DNA of 64,000 nt from Streptomyces sp. HM190 (GTDB lineage Bacteria; Actinomycetota; Actinomycetes; Streptomycetales; Streptomycetaceae), in NCBI RefSeq assembly GCF_009857135.1, contig NZ_CP047318.1, forward strand, positions 6,324,001-6,388,000, written 5' to 3'. A model generated the notes under the pieces. The model was given only the letters and a program-made list of their open reading frames with translations, was not told the DNA's origin and did no database searches. Positions 36,246-46,340 of the stretch are shown in pieces; within the stretch, counting starts at the first letter, position 1; every line of letters begins with the position of its first letter. Position numbers and translations under genes: made by a program.

Positions 36246-37156
36246 CCCAGCAGCGCCAGCAGACCACCACGCCCGACGGACTTGTCATCGTCGACAAGCC
36301 GTCGGGCTTCACTTCGCACGACGTCGTCGCCAAGATGCGCGGCATCGCACGCACCCGCCGGGTCGGGCACGCGGGAACCCTGGACCCCATGGCCACCGGT
36401 GTGCTCGTCCTCGGTGTCGAGAAGGCCACCAAGCTCCTCGGCCATCTCGCGCTCACCGAGAAGGAGTACCTGGGTACCGTCCGGCTCGGCCAGACCACCG
36501 TCACCGACGACGCCGAGGGCGAGATCACGGCGTCGGTCGACGCGTCGAAGGTCACCCGCGACGCCGTCGACGCCGGGGTCGCCCGGCTGACCGGCGACAT
36601 CATGCAGGTGCCGTCCAAGGTCAGCGCCATCAAGATCAACGGGGTGCGCTCGTACAAGCGGGCCCGGGACGGCGAGGACTTCGACATCCCCGCCCGGCCC
36701 GTCACCGTCTCCTCCTTCGCCGTGTACGACATCCGTGACGCGGTCGCCGAGGACGGCACCCCCGTCCTCGACCTGGTGGTGTCGGTGGTGTGCTCCTCCG
36801 GGACGTACATCAGGGCCCTCGCCCGTGACCTGGGCGCCGGCCTCGGGGTCGGCGGTCACCTCACCGCGCTGCGCCGGACCCGCGTCGGGCCGTACAAGCT
36901 GGACTCGGCCCGGACCCTCGACCAGCTCCAGGAGGAGCTGACCGTGATGCCGATCGCCGAGGCGGCCGCCGCCGCGTTCCCCCGCTGGGACGTGGACACC
37001 AAGCGGGCCCGGCTCCTGCTGAACGGTGTGCGCCTGGAGATGCCCGAGGAGTACGCGGGCGCCGGCGCCGTCGCGGTCTTCGACGCCGACGGCCGCTTCC
37101 TGGCCCTGGTGGAGCATGTGAAGGGCAAGGCCAAGAGCCTGGCCGTCTTCGGCTGA
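36242..37156 (+). CDS. truB: tRNA pseudouridine(55) synthase
   Basis: This 304-residue enzyme isomerises U55 in the T-loop of tRNAs. The catalytic motif RRVGHAGTLDPMATGVL carries the nucleophile Asp near residue 49. VDKPSGFTSHDVV, KEYLGTVRLG, and SGTYIRALARDLG are further TruB signatures. The C-terminus has a small PUA-like domain (RARLLLNGVRLEMPEEYAGAG-type, shortened here). The ATG overlaps rbfA by 4 nt. The next 299 nt hold GAGGGCCGG repeats and a possible promoter (TTGCCT 37415-37420, TACGAC 37437-37442) for the following gene. Confidence 0.95.
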   Translation: MTQQRQQTTTPDGLVIVDKPSGFTSHDVVAKMRGIARTRRVGHAGTLDPMATGVLVLGVEKATKLLGHLALTEKEYLGTVRLGQTTVTDDAEGEITASVDASKVTRDAVDAGVARLTGDIMQVPSKVSAIKINGVRSYKRARDGEDFDIPARPVTVSSFAVYDIRDAVAEDGTPVLDLVVSVVCSSGTYIRALARDLGAGLGVGGHLTALRRTRVGPYKLDSARTLDQLQEELTVMPIAEAAAAAFPRWDVDTKRARLLLNGVRLEMPEEYAGAGAVAVFDADGRFLALVEHVKGKAKSLAVFG

Positions 37157-37455
37157 GGGCCGGAGACGGCCAGGCGGACCGAGGGCCGGGGGCCGAGGGC
37201 CGGGCGGCCTGAGGGCCGGGTCCGGCGGAGCGAGCGTGGAGCGACGGTCACGGGGCGTGCTGTTCCCGCCGCTCCACGGTCCCCCCTCGGTTCCCCCACC
37301 CAGAGGTCTATCCATCCGCCCCCGTCTCTTCACCCCTTCGTGCAGGCGCTCGGAGTGAACCCAGGGAGCGGAAGGGGGCGCGTTCGCGGAGCGGTCTGTC
37401 CTGCTGATCTTCGCTTGCCTACCGTCGGGACAGAGGTACGACGGGGAGGTCAGGG

Positions 37456-40400
37456 ATGACGGTACGGGGCCGTCGGGCGACGGGCGACGGCCGGGCCGCG
37501 CGGGACGAGGTCCTGGTGCGGGTCGCCGATCCTGCGGGGCGGGCGCGCGGCACGGGTTTCGTGGCCGATCACAACGGCACGGTCGTCACCAGCCACGAGG
37601 CGGTGGACGGGCTGGCCCGGATCGTGCTGCACACCGCCGGGGACCGCACCTGTGTGGTGACCTCCGACGCGGTGACCCCGCTGCCCGCCCTCGATCTCGC
37701 GCTGATCCGCGCCGAGGGCCTCCGCGTCGATCCGCTGCCCTTCGCGCTGCGCCAGGAGACCGAGGTCGGCGCCTATGTCCGCATCGCCGCCGGCGGCTGG
37801 CGCGAGGCCCGCGTGCTGGGCACGGCGGACGTCACCTACACCGCGCCGGACGGCCGCCATCTCCTGCCCGACGCGCTGGAGTTGGCGATCGGGACGGCGG
37901 GCAGCGAGGCCCTGCGGCCGGGCGGGGGAGCGGCCGGCGGGCCCGTGCTCGACATGACCACCGGGACCGTGGTGGGCGTCCTCGGCACCGCGCTGGAGGC
38001 GCCCCACCGGTCCAACGGCTTCGCCGTGTCCCTGCGGGGATGGCGGGCCGTACGGCCGCTGGCCGACCTCCTCGCGCGCAACGCGGCGACCGTCCCGGCC
38101 TACGGGACCGGTCTGAACCTGGCCGGCGTCCTGGAGCTGACGGCCACCACGGTGGGATGCGACGGGCCCCGGCCGCCGGCCGGGTCCACCGTGTCGGCGG
38201 CAGCCGCCGAGCCCGTCGAACGCGAGGCGTGCGCGCGGGAGTTCGCCGACTTCACCGACGGACCGGCCACCGTCCTCGGGCTCGTCGGCGCGCCCGGCAG
38301 CGGTCGTACGACGGCACTGGCGGCCCTCGCCGCCCGGCGTGCCCGTGGGCCCGAGCCCACGCCCACGCTCTGGCTCCGGGGTGCCGACCTCCTCGCCGAC
38401 GACGCGTCGGTGGCCGACGCGGCACGACGGTCACTGGAACGGGCGGGGCGGATCGTGGCCGCGTCCACCGGTACGGCACCTTCCTCCGCTTCCCCCGCGC
38501 CTGCCGACCCGTTCGGTGCTGTGGCCGACCCGTTCGTCCGCGTGGCCCGGCGGCCGGGGGCGGGCGGGCGGGCGGTGCGCTGGGGGACATCCGGCCGGAG
38601 CGGCTCGCCCGGGTCGCGGCGCAGGAGGGGCGGCCGCTGTTGCTGCTGCTCGACGGCCCTGAGGAGATGCCGCCCACCCTCGCGCACCGGCTGGCGGAGT
38701 GGACCGACGGCACGGTCGCGTGGCTGCGGGCGCACGGGGCGCGGCTCGTGGTGGCGTGCCGGGACGAGTACTGGGAGCAGGCGGGGGCGCGGTTCCCGCC
38801 GGAGACGCTGCACGGCAGCGGACCCGAGAGCGGGGGGAGGCCGCTGCCGCCGTGCGTACGGCTGGGGGAGCTGACCGAGGACGAGGCGCGCCGGGCACGG
38901 CGGCGGTACGGGATCCCGGACGGGGCGCTCGCGGGGGCCGACGCCCGGCACCCGCTCACCCTTCGGCTCCTGTCGGAGGTACGGGCGGCGCCGGCGGAGC
39001 GGCGCGCCGGGCGGCACGGCGGGGATGGCGCCCCGGCCGGAACGTCCGGCGCCGACGGGCCCGCCGGCGCGAGCGGGGGCGCGTCGGCGGGCGCGGACGC
39101 GGGTGCGTACGGGCGCGGAGGCGCCGGCGGGGGCGCGGGCGTGCCGGGGCGGGCGCGGGTGCCGGACCGGGACGAGGTGCTCGGCGCCCATCTCGACCTG
39201 GTGTGCCTGCGCATCGCGGTACGGCTCGCCGCGGTGAACGGGATGCGGGGGACGGCCGTGCGGCGGCTCGCGGCGCAGGTCTCCGGGCAGGTGCACGAGG
39301 CGGCACGGCGGTGTCTCGGGCCCGGGCAGGGCGAGCTGGACCGGGCGTCCTTCGAGGAACTGTTCCCCTGGGGTCCGGTGCCGGGACAGCGGCTCGGCGG
39401 CACCACCGGCTGGGCGTCGGCCGTGCTCACCGAGGGGCTGCTCGTTCCGGCGGGCGAGGGCTACCGTTTCGCCCACGAGGAGCTGGCCGACTGGATCCAG
39501 GGCGCCCATCTCGACGTCGACGCCGCCCTGCACGCCCTGGTGCACCGGGGCTGGACCGCGCAGGCCGGGCCCCGCCGCGGCCGGGGCACCAGGCCGTCCG
39601 AGGCACGCGTCCGGCGTGAGGCACGCCGGGCCACCCGCAACCTCCCGGTGCCCCGCCACCGCATCGGCCCCGTCGTGCACGCCCTGCTGCTGCTCGGCCG
39701 CCAGCAGGGGCCGGCCGAACTGTCGGGTCGGCTGGAGGAGTTGCTGGACGCCCTGGACGCGCTGCTGCCGGGCCGCACGGCACCCGACGAGGCGACCTGG
39801 TGGGCCACCCACCTCCTCGCCGACGTCCTGCTGAGGGTGCCCGACGCGACGCCGTACACCAGGGTCCTGCGGTTCCTCGCCGAGCGGATCGGGGCCTGGC
39901 GGATCCAGGGCCGCGGCGTACCGGCGGAGTTCGGGCCCGGCTTCTGGGAGGCGCTGCCGCTGCCCGAACCGGAACGGTTCGACCTGCTGCGCCACCTCGT
40001 CGTCGCCGACCCGCCCACCGGTGAGGGCCCGCGCTACCTGGACGCGGTCTCCCGCCTCCTCGCCGCCGACCCCGTCGGCGTGCCCCCGCAGCTGACCCGC
40101 TGGTTCCACGACGACACCCCGCTGGTCGCCACACCCGACGCGACCGTGGCCACAGCCGCGCAGGCGCTGCTGCACACCCACCGGCGGAGCGCCCTCGACG
40201 AGCTGACGGAGGCGCTCGCCGACAGCGCGCACCGGCGCGCGGACGAACTGCTCGCCGTACTGGCCGAGGAGGAGCCGTCGGCGGTCTGCCGGGCCGTGGA
40301 CCGCTGGGCGCACGACGAGCGCCCCGCGCGCCGGGGCGCGGCCCTGGTGTACGCGCTGCGGACGGCGCCCCACACCCGCACGGACGCCGACCGCGCGCTG

Positions 40401-41264
40401 CTCCGCCACGCCGCCCTCAGCCTGCTGGCCCGTCCCGCCGACCCCACCCTGCACGGCGGGGCGCTCGCGCTGCTCGTCCGCGACCCGGTGACCAGGGCCC
40501 GCCACCTCCCGCAGGCGCTGGAACGGTTCGCGGCGGGCGACTCCCAGCTGCCCGCCGACGCCCTGCTCGCCGCCCTGCCCAGCCACCCCGACCTCGTGCT
40601 GGACGCCTTCCGCACCCGGCTGCGGACCCCCGGCGCCGACGGCGGGGCCCTGCGCACCCTGGCCGAGATCACCACTCCCGCGCTCGCCCGGCGGGTCAGC
40701 GGCCTCGTCCGGGAGATCGTGGAGCTGCGCCCGGAGACGGCCGGGCACGCCGCCGCGTACGTCGAGCGGCGGCTGCAGCAGGGTCCGGGGACGCGTGCCG
40801 CACTGTTCCCGCTGATCGGCGGGCTCATCGTCGACGGGCCCGTGCAGCTGCGGGCGGCCCTCGCGGCCGTGTTCGCCGAGCCGGGCACCGCCGCCTGCGG
40901 GCCGCTGCGCCGCGAGTTCCTCGACCTGCTGATGGCGACCGAGCGGGACCCGTCCGTCCTGGACACGCTGCTGCGGGCCGTGGCCGCCTCCCGCGTCCCC
41001 ACCGGCCGTGCCACCGCGGCGGACGCCGCCGACACCAGGGAGCTGGTGCACCGGGTCGGCCTGCTCCTCGTCCGTACGCCCGAAGGGGCCACCCGTTTCG
41101 ACTGGGCGCTCGTCGACCTCGCCCGCCACGTCCCCGGCTTCGCGGAGCTGGCGGCGGGCTGGCTCGGCGGCACACCGCAGGAATGGGCCGCGACGGTGGC
41201 GCCGAGCACCCGCCGGATGATCGAGAACCTGGCGGGGCGACAGGGTGTCCGGGTACCCGCCTGA
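37456..41264 (+). pseudogene. Frameshifted large protein: trypsin-like domain, P-loop NTPase and helical repeats
   Basis: ATG 37456 (GGGGAGG 6 nt upstream) opens about 370 residues in one frame; the rest, to the stop at 41264, is in the next frame. The switch falls at a (GGGC)4 run (38558-38573), where one more GGGC unit would restore a protein of about 1270 residues. Residues ~20-210 are a trypsin-like protease fold with VVTSHEAV and DLALI, but the nucleophile motif is GGAAGGPV, with Ala where Ser belongs. A P-loop (GAPGSGRTT, Arg for the usual Lys) at ~275 and RPLLLLLDGPEE (Walker B) follow, in the style of STAND NTPases. The last ~600 residues look like HEAT-type helices. The gene lies between truB and ribF. 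Confidence 0.75.
38558..38573. repeat. (GGGC)4 tetranucleotide run at the frameshift
   Basis: Four perfect GGGC units are preceded by two extra Gs. The reading frame of the protease-like part is open up to this run and the NTPase frame is open from it. Changing the copy number by one unit changes the frame, so this is a candidate slippage site, or a site of sequencing error in GC-rich DNA. Confidence 0.75.
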
Positions 41265-41390
41265 GAGAGGGCCTCCACCGTGCTCCCGGTCACAGGCCGG
41301 ACGCCGATGCGGGTCGACGCCCCCGGGCATGGCACCCTTAGACCTGCGTAGAGGCAACCACGGACACGGGTTCGACTAGGAGCGGTCACA

Positions 41391-42344
41391 GTGCAGCGCT
41401 GGCGTGGCTTGGAGGACATCCCCGAGGACTGGGGGCGCAGCGTCGTCACCATCGGTTCCTACGACGGGGTGCACCGCGGGCACCAGCTGATCCTCCGGCA
41501 CGCCGTGGAGCGCGCCCGCGAGCTGGGTGTCCCCTCCGTCGTGGTCACCTTCGACCCGCACCCCAGCGAGGTGGTGCGCCCCGGCACGCATCCGCCGCTG
41601 CTCGCCCCGCACCACCGCCGTGCCGAGCTGATGGCCGAGCTGGGTGTGGACGCGGTCCTGGTCCTCCCCTTCACGACGGAGTTCTCGCGGCTCTCGCCGG
41701 CCGACTTCGTGGTGAAGGTCCTGGTCGACAAGTTGCACGCCAAGGCCGTCGTCGAGGGCCCCAACTTCCGCTTCGGCCACAAGGCCGCCGGGGACGTGCT
41801 GTTCCTCACCGAGCAGGGCAAGACGTACGACTTCGACGTCGAGGTCGTCGACCTGTACGTCACCGGTGACGCGGGCGGCGGCGAGCCCTTCTCCTCCACG
41901 CTGACCCGGCGGCTGATCGCCGAGGGCGACGTCCAGGGCGCCCGCGAGATCCTCGGGCGCCCCCACCGTGTCGAGGGCGTCGTCGTACGCGGTGCGCAGC
42001 GCGGCCGAGAGCTCGGCTTCCCCACGGCCAACGTCGAGACCCTCCCGCACACCGCGATCCCCGCCGACGGCGTCTACGCCGGCTGGCTGCACGTCGAGGG
42101 CGAGGCCATGCCGGCCGCGATCTCCGTCGGCACGAACCCGCAGTTCGACGGAACCGAGCGCACGGTCGAGGCGTACGCGATCGACCGTGTCGGCCTCGAT
42201 CTGTACGGGCTCCATGTGGCGGTCGACTTCCTCGCGTTCGTGCGGGGGCAGGCGAAGTTCGACTCGCTGGAGGCGCTGCTCGTGGCGATGGCGGAGGACG
42301 TGAAGACGTGCCGTGAGCTGATCGCGGCGTACGAGGGGGAGTGA
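41391..42344 (+). CDS. ribF: Bifunctional riboflavin kinase / FAD synthetase
   Basis: This 317-residue enzyme converts riboflavin to FMN and FMN to FAD. The N-terminal adenylyltransferase domain shows VTIGSYDGVHRGHQLIL (about 19-35; G-x-x-D-G-x-H-x-G-H motif), TFDPHP, and FRFG. The C-terminal kinase domain shows GRELGFPTANV (about 206-216), the GVYAGW strand, and NPQFDGTERTVEAY. Length is normal for bacteria. The GTG at 41391 has AGGAG 8 nt upstream. It ends at a strong bidirectional terminator facing the convergent type VII secretion gene. Confidence 0.96.
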   Translation: MQRWRGLEDIPEDWGRSVVTIGSYDGVHRGHQLILRHAVERARELGVPSVVVTFDPHPSEVVRPGTHPPLLAPHHRRAELMAELGVDAVLVLPFTTEFSRLSPADFVVKVLVDKLHAKAVVEGPNFRFGHKAAGDVLFLTEQGKTYDFDVEVVDLYVTGDAGGGEPFSSTLTRRLIAEGDVQGAREILGRPHRVEGVVVRGAQRGRELGFPTANVETLPHTAIPADGVYAGWLHVEGEAMPAAISVGTNPQFDGTERTVEAYAIDRVGLDLYGLHVAVDFLAFVRGQAKFDSLEALLVAMAEDVKTCRELIAAYEGE

Positions 42345-42385
42345 CCCGCTCCCCGATCCCCTCGGGCGCCGGACCCGGCGAACAG

Positions 42386-42432
42386 TACGGAAGGGCCCGT
42401 ACCGCGTTGTCGACGGTACGGGCCCTTCCGTA
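42386..42432. terminator. Bidirectional terminator between ribF and the EspI-like gene
   Basis: TACGGAAGGGCCCGTACCG and its exact reverse complement form a 19-bp stem around a 9-nt loop. It separates convergent genes and can end both transcripts. Confidence 0.88.
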
Positions 42433-42453
42433 TGCAGGGCCGGACTGCTCCCG

Positions 42454-45400
42454 CTACTGCTGCGGGGGCGCCGCGGGCGGCGGGGTCTGGCCCTGCGGGG
42501 GCGGGTACGGCCCGCCCGGAGCCGGGTGGCCGGGGTACGGCTGAGGGGCTTGGCCGGGCTGGGCGGGCTGACCCGGATACGGCTGACCCGGATAGGGCCG
42601 GCCGGGGTACGGCTGGCCCTGCTGGGGCGGGTACGGCTGCCGGCCCGGCAGGGGCTGGCCGGGCAGCGGCGGGGCGGCCACCGGGGGCGGGTTGCCGTCA
42701 GACGTCCACAGGCCGTGCGACTGCTGGTGCCGTGCGATGTCCTCGGCGACCATCGCGGCGAGCGTGAAGTACGCCTCCCGCACCTTCGGCCGCATCATGT
42801 CGAGGTCCAACTCGGCGCCGGCCGCGAGGTGTTCGTCGAACGGCACGACCACGACGCCGCGGCAGCGGGTCTCGAAGTGGTGGACGATGTCCTCCACCTT
42901 GATCATTTTGCCTGTCTCGCGCACCCCCGAGATGACCGTGATGGACCGCGCCACCAGGTCCTGGTACCCGTGCGCGGAGAGCCAGTCCAGGGTCGTACTG
43001 GCGCTGCTCGCGCCGTCCACGGACGGCGTCGAGATGATGATCAGCTGGTCGGCGAGGTCCAGCACCCCGCGCATCGCGCTGTAGAGGAGTCCGGTACCCG
43101 AGTCGGTCAGGATGATCGGGTACTGCTTGCCGAGCACGTCGATCGCACGCCGGTAGTCCTCGTCGTTGAACGTGGTGGAGACGGCCGGGTCGACGTCGTT
43201 GGCGATGATCTCCAGACCCGACGGGGCCTGTGAGGTGAACCGCCGGATGTCCATGTACGAGTTGAGGTACGGGATCGCCTGGACCAGGTCGCGGATGGTG
43301 GCACCGGTCTCGCGGCGGACCCGGCGGCCGAGCGTGCCCGCGTCCGGGTTGGCGTCGATCGCCAGGATCTTGTCCTGCCGTTCGCTGGCCAGCGTGGAGC
43401 CGAGGGCGGTGGTCGTCGTGGTCTTGCCGACGCCGCCCTTGAGGCTGATGACCGCGATGCGGTAGCAGGACAGGACGGGGGTCCTGATCAGCTGCAGCTT
43501 CCGCTGCCGCTCGGCCTCCTCCTTCTTGCCGCCGAGCTTGAACCGTCCGCCGCCGGACGTCGGCCGGCTGCTCTTCGCCTTCTGCTTCTTGCTGTTGAGC
43601 AGTCGGTCGGAGGACAGCTCCACGGCCGCCGTGTAACCGAGCGGCGCCACACCGGGGTGGGTCGGCTGCCGCTGATCGTGCTGCACCGCCTGCGGCCAGG
43701 CGGCACCGGTACGGGGGTCGACGGGGGCGGTGGGGGTGAGGGGGGTGTGGGACGCGGCCGCGTCGGCCGGGTCGACGGGGCTGCCCGCGGGGGCCTGGGG
43801 GTGGGCGGGGGCGCCGGGGTGGGGAGGGGGTGCGGGCTGGGCGGGGGCTACGGGAGCGCCGAACTGTCCGGGCTGGGGCGGGTGAGCGGGGTGGCCCGGA
43901 GTGCCGGGGGCGTTCGGGGTGCCGGGCTGTGCCGGGGGTTGGGGGAAGCCGTAGCCCGTCGGGCCGGGCTGGCCGGGGATCGGAGCGTGCGGCTGGGCGG
44001 GCCCGCCGGGCTGGGGGAACCCGTACCCGCTGTGGAGGCCGCCAGGGGTGCCCGGAGCCTGGGGCGCACCGGGGTGAGGGAAGCCGTAGCCCGAGGGCGG
44101 GGCCGGGGGCTGCGGGGTGGTGGGGGTCGGTGCGGCCGCCGGGGTGTCCGGCGCGCCGGCACCGTCGGGGGTGTGGGGAGTGCCGGGCTGGGCCTGCGGC
44201 GGCTGGGGGAAGCCGTAGCCCGCCTGCGGGGGCACGGAGGCGGCGGGCGGGAAGCCGTAGCCGGGGGTGGGCTGCAACGGGGGTGCGGTGGGTGCGGGGG
44301 TGCCGGGTTGTCCGGGGTGGGCCGGGTGACCGGGGTGGCCGGGGTGGCCGGGGTGACCGGGGTGGCCCGAAGCGCCGGGGGCACCGGGGGCGTTCGGGGT
44401 GGCGGGCTGCGCCGGGGGGTGCGGGAAGCCGTAGCCCGCCGGGGGCGGCACGTCGTTCGGGGACAGCGGGGGTGGTGGTGTGCCAGGGGTGCCCGGAGCG
44501 CTGGGGGTGCCCTGGGCGTCGGGAGCGGGAGCGCCCGGAGTACCGGGGCCGGCGGGCGCCTCCGGCGGGGCCTGCGGGTGGACCGGCTGCTGTGGGGCCG
44601 CCGGGTGTGCGGGGTCCGGGGCCGTGGGGGACGCCTGCGCGGCCGGGGCCGGCGGCGCGGACGCCGGCCACTGCGCGGCCGGTGCGGGCGCGGCGGGCTG
44701 GTACGCGGGCGGCAGCGGCGGCAGCCCGCCCTGCGGGGCCGGTGGGGGAGTCCACGCGGGAGGAGTCTGCGGTACGGCACCGGAGGCGTCCGGCGAGACG
44801 GGCACGGGCGGTGCGTCCTGCGGAGCCTCGCCCTCGGCGTTCAGGGTGGCGGGGGTGGTGGCGGCGGGCACGTCGGCGCCCGCGCCCGGTACCTGCGGGA
44901 CGGCTTCCCGGGGAGCGGGGTCCTGAGGTGCGGTGTCCTGAGGTGCGGCGTTCTGAGATGCGGCGGCATCCGTCGGCTGGGCTTCTCCGGAGGCGGCGTC
45001 CGGGGTGACGGCGCCATCGGGCTGCTCGCCCTCCGCGCCCCCGGCGTCGCCGGACACCTCAGCGGCCGTCGCGCTCCCGCCGTTCACCCCGGCCGGGTCG
45101 GCCTCGCCGGACGTGTCGGCACCCGCCGAGCCCTCGGCGGTCACATCGCCCTGCTCGGACCGGCCCTCCACGGCGTCGGTCGGTTCGGCGCCGGCCGCGG
45201 CTTCCTCGGGCGCGCCCTCGTGGCTCCGGCCGTGGCCCTGAACCGGGCTCTCGACGGATCCGCCGGTCGCCGTGCCGTTCTCCGCGATCCCCTCGGCGGC
45301 ACGGTCACCGTCCTCGCCGACGACCGTCACGCCCTCCGCCTCAGGCCCGGCCTCCGGTGCCTCGGCACCCGCACCCGTACCCGCGTCCCCGGCCGACGCC

Positions 45401-45942
45401 TCACCACCGGCGCCCGCAGCCCCGTCGACGTCCGCGTTCGTGTCAGCCTGCGCGCCGGGCGCGGCCACCTGCGCGATGTCACGCTTCAGCGCGGCGGCGG
45501 AGATCCGCATGGTCGCGCCGCTCTCGATGTCACCGCTGCCGACGTCGGCCGGGGCGGGAGCGGGCGCCGGAACAGCAGTGGGCGCCTGGGCGGGGGCAGG
45601 TCCCGGTGTGGGAGCGGCGGCCACCGGGGGCCACGGCGGGGGAGGGGTGGCGCCCGGCGGGGCCTGCGGAGGTGGCACGGGCCCGGCCGCCGGAGCGGCA
45701 CCTCCCGCGCTCGCACCAGCACCAGCACCCGCAGCGGCACTCGAACCGGCGTCCCCGCTCGGCCCCGTCCCCGACTCCGGATGCGAACCCGCCCCTTGCG
45801 GCGAGGCGTTCTGGGTGTACCAGGCAGGCGGTGCGTAGTCGATGGTGAACTCGCCCGTCGTCTCGATGGCGGACTCCGCGTCGGACTGGTCATCGCCGGG
45901 CGTGGCCCAGCCCCCGCGCATCCCGTCCCGATCGCTGTTCAC
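42454..45942 (-). CDS. Type VII secretion-associated MinD/ParA-like ATPase with giant proline-rich region (EspI-like)
   Basis: The protein has 1162 residues. About 780 residues of Pro/Ala/Gly-rich, probably disordered sequence lead to a deviant Walker ATPase of the MinD/ParA type: SLKGGVGKTTTTTAL (near 835), AIDANPDAGTLG, and ILTDSGTGLLYSAM. A short Pro-rich tail with PYPG repeats follows. The N-terminal part contains six GYGFP motifs and an HPG array. The architecture resembles mycobacterial EspI, an ATPase affecting ESX-1 activity, and the adjacent ecc genes support this. The GTG at 45942 has AGGAGG close upstream. Role as regulator or chaperone of secretion is inference. Confidence 0.85.
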   Translation of the reverse strand: MNSDRDGMRGGWATPGDDQSDAESAIETTGEFTIDYAPPAWYTQNASPQGAGSHPESGTGPSGDAGSSAAAGAGAGASAGGAAPAAGPVPPPQAPPGATPPPPWPPVAAAPTPGPAPAQAPTAVPAPAPAPADVGSGDIESGATMRISAAALKRDIAQVAAPGAQADTNADVDGAAGAGGEASAGDAGTGAGAEAPEAGPEAEGVTVVGEDGDRAAEGIAENGTATGGSVESPVQGHGRSHEGAPEEAAAGAEPTDAVEGRSEQGDVTAEGSAGADTSGEADPAGVNGGSATAAEVSGDAGGAEGEQPDGAVTPDAASGEAQPTDAAASQNAAPQDTAPQDPAPREAVPQVPGAGADVPAATTPATLNAEGEAPQDAPPVPVSPDASGAVPQTPPAWTPPPAPQGGLPPLPPAYQPAAPAPAAQWPASAPPAPAAQASPTAPDPAHPAAPQQPVHPQAPPEAPAGPGTPGAPAPDAQGTPSAPGTPGTPPPPLSPNDVPPPAGYGFPHPPAQPATPNAPGAPGASGHPGHPGHPGHPGHPAHPGQPGTPAPTAPPLQPTPGYGFPPAASVPPQAGYGFPQPPQAQPGTPHTPDGAGAPDTPAAAPTPTTPQPPAPPSGYGFPHPGAPQAPGTPGGLHSGYGFPQPGGPAQPHAPIPGQPGPTGYGFPQPPAQPGTPNAPGTPGHPAHPPQPGQFGAPVAPAQPAPPPHPGAPAHPQAPAGSPVDPADAAASHTPLTPTAPVDPRTGAAWPQAVQHDQRQPTHPGVAPLGYTAAVELSSDRLLNSKKQKAKSSRPTSGGGRFKLGGKKEEAERQRKLQLIRTPVLSCYRIAVISLKGGVGKTTTTTALGSTLASERQDKILAIDANPDAGTLGRRVRRETGATIRDLVQAIPYLNSYMDIRRFTSQAPSGLEIIANDVDPAVSTTFNDEDYRRAIDVLGKQYPIILTDSGTGLLYSAMRGVLDLADQLIIISTPSVDGASSASTTLDWLSAHGYQDLVARSITVISGVRETGKMIKVEDIVHHFETRCRGVVVVPFDEHLAAGAELDLDMMRPKVREAYFTLAAMVAEDIARHQQSHGLWTSDGNPPPVAAPPLPGQPLPGRQPYPPQQGQPYPGRPYPGQPYPGQPAQPGQAPQPYPGHPAPGGPYPPPQGQTPPPAAPPQQ

Positions 45943-46340
45943 AGTTCCTCCTGGTGTGGTCGAGCACCCTCAAAGTCGTACCGGGGCCGACCGTTCTCGT
46001 CGTTCGAGCCGTGTCGTCCTGAACGTCGTGGTGTGCGCCCCCGCACCCAGCCTAATCACCACGCGCGTGACGACGGCAGGCCCGCCCGCCCCTCCGCGCC
46101 CGCCCGTTCCGTCACACCCTGCCCGGAGGCGGGGCCCGCATCCTCAACGGGACTGCCCCATCCGGTCCTTACCGCGATGCAAGCAGAACGAGACACCCGG
46201 AGACGGACGGTGGGGAGAGGCCCCGAGAGGGGAAACCGCGGAGCGGTGGTCGGGACAGGCGATGCGAAGGCCGCTCACGCGCAGGCGCACGCCGCCCGGC
46301 GGATGCTCGCGAGGGCGCGCCCCTGACGGTGCGCGCACCC
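45943..46340. other. Intergenic region upstream of the EspI-like gene
   Basis: These 398 nt lie between two minus-strand genes. On the minus strand TAGGCT (46049-46054) is a possible -10 for the EspI-like gene, without a convincing -35. I see no gene, repeat or strong terminator here. Confidence 0.5.

Noticed and set aside
37456..38100. Active trypsin-like serine protease
   Set aside because: The Ser of the G-x-S-G-G-P motif is Ala; only the fold is supported.
38558..38590. Programmed ribosomal frameshifting at the GGGC run
   Set aside because: There is no typical slippery heptamer or downstream pseudoknot evident; slippage of the repeat, or a sequencing error, explains the frame change more simply.
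45943..46340. Small gene in the gap upstream of the EspI-like gene
   Set aside because: Open frames here have no ribosome site and give unrecognisable Arg/Pro-rich translations.
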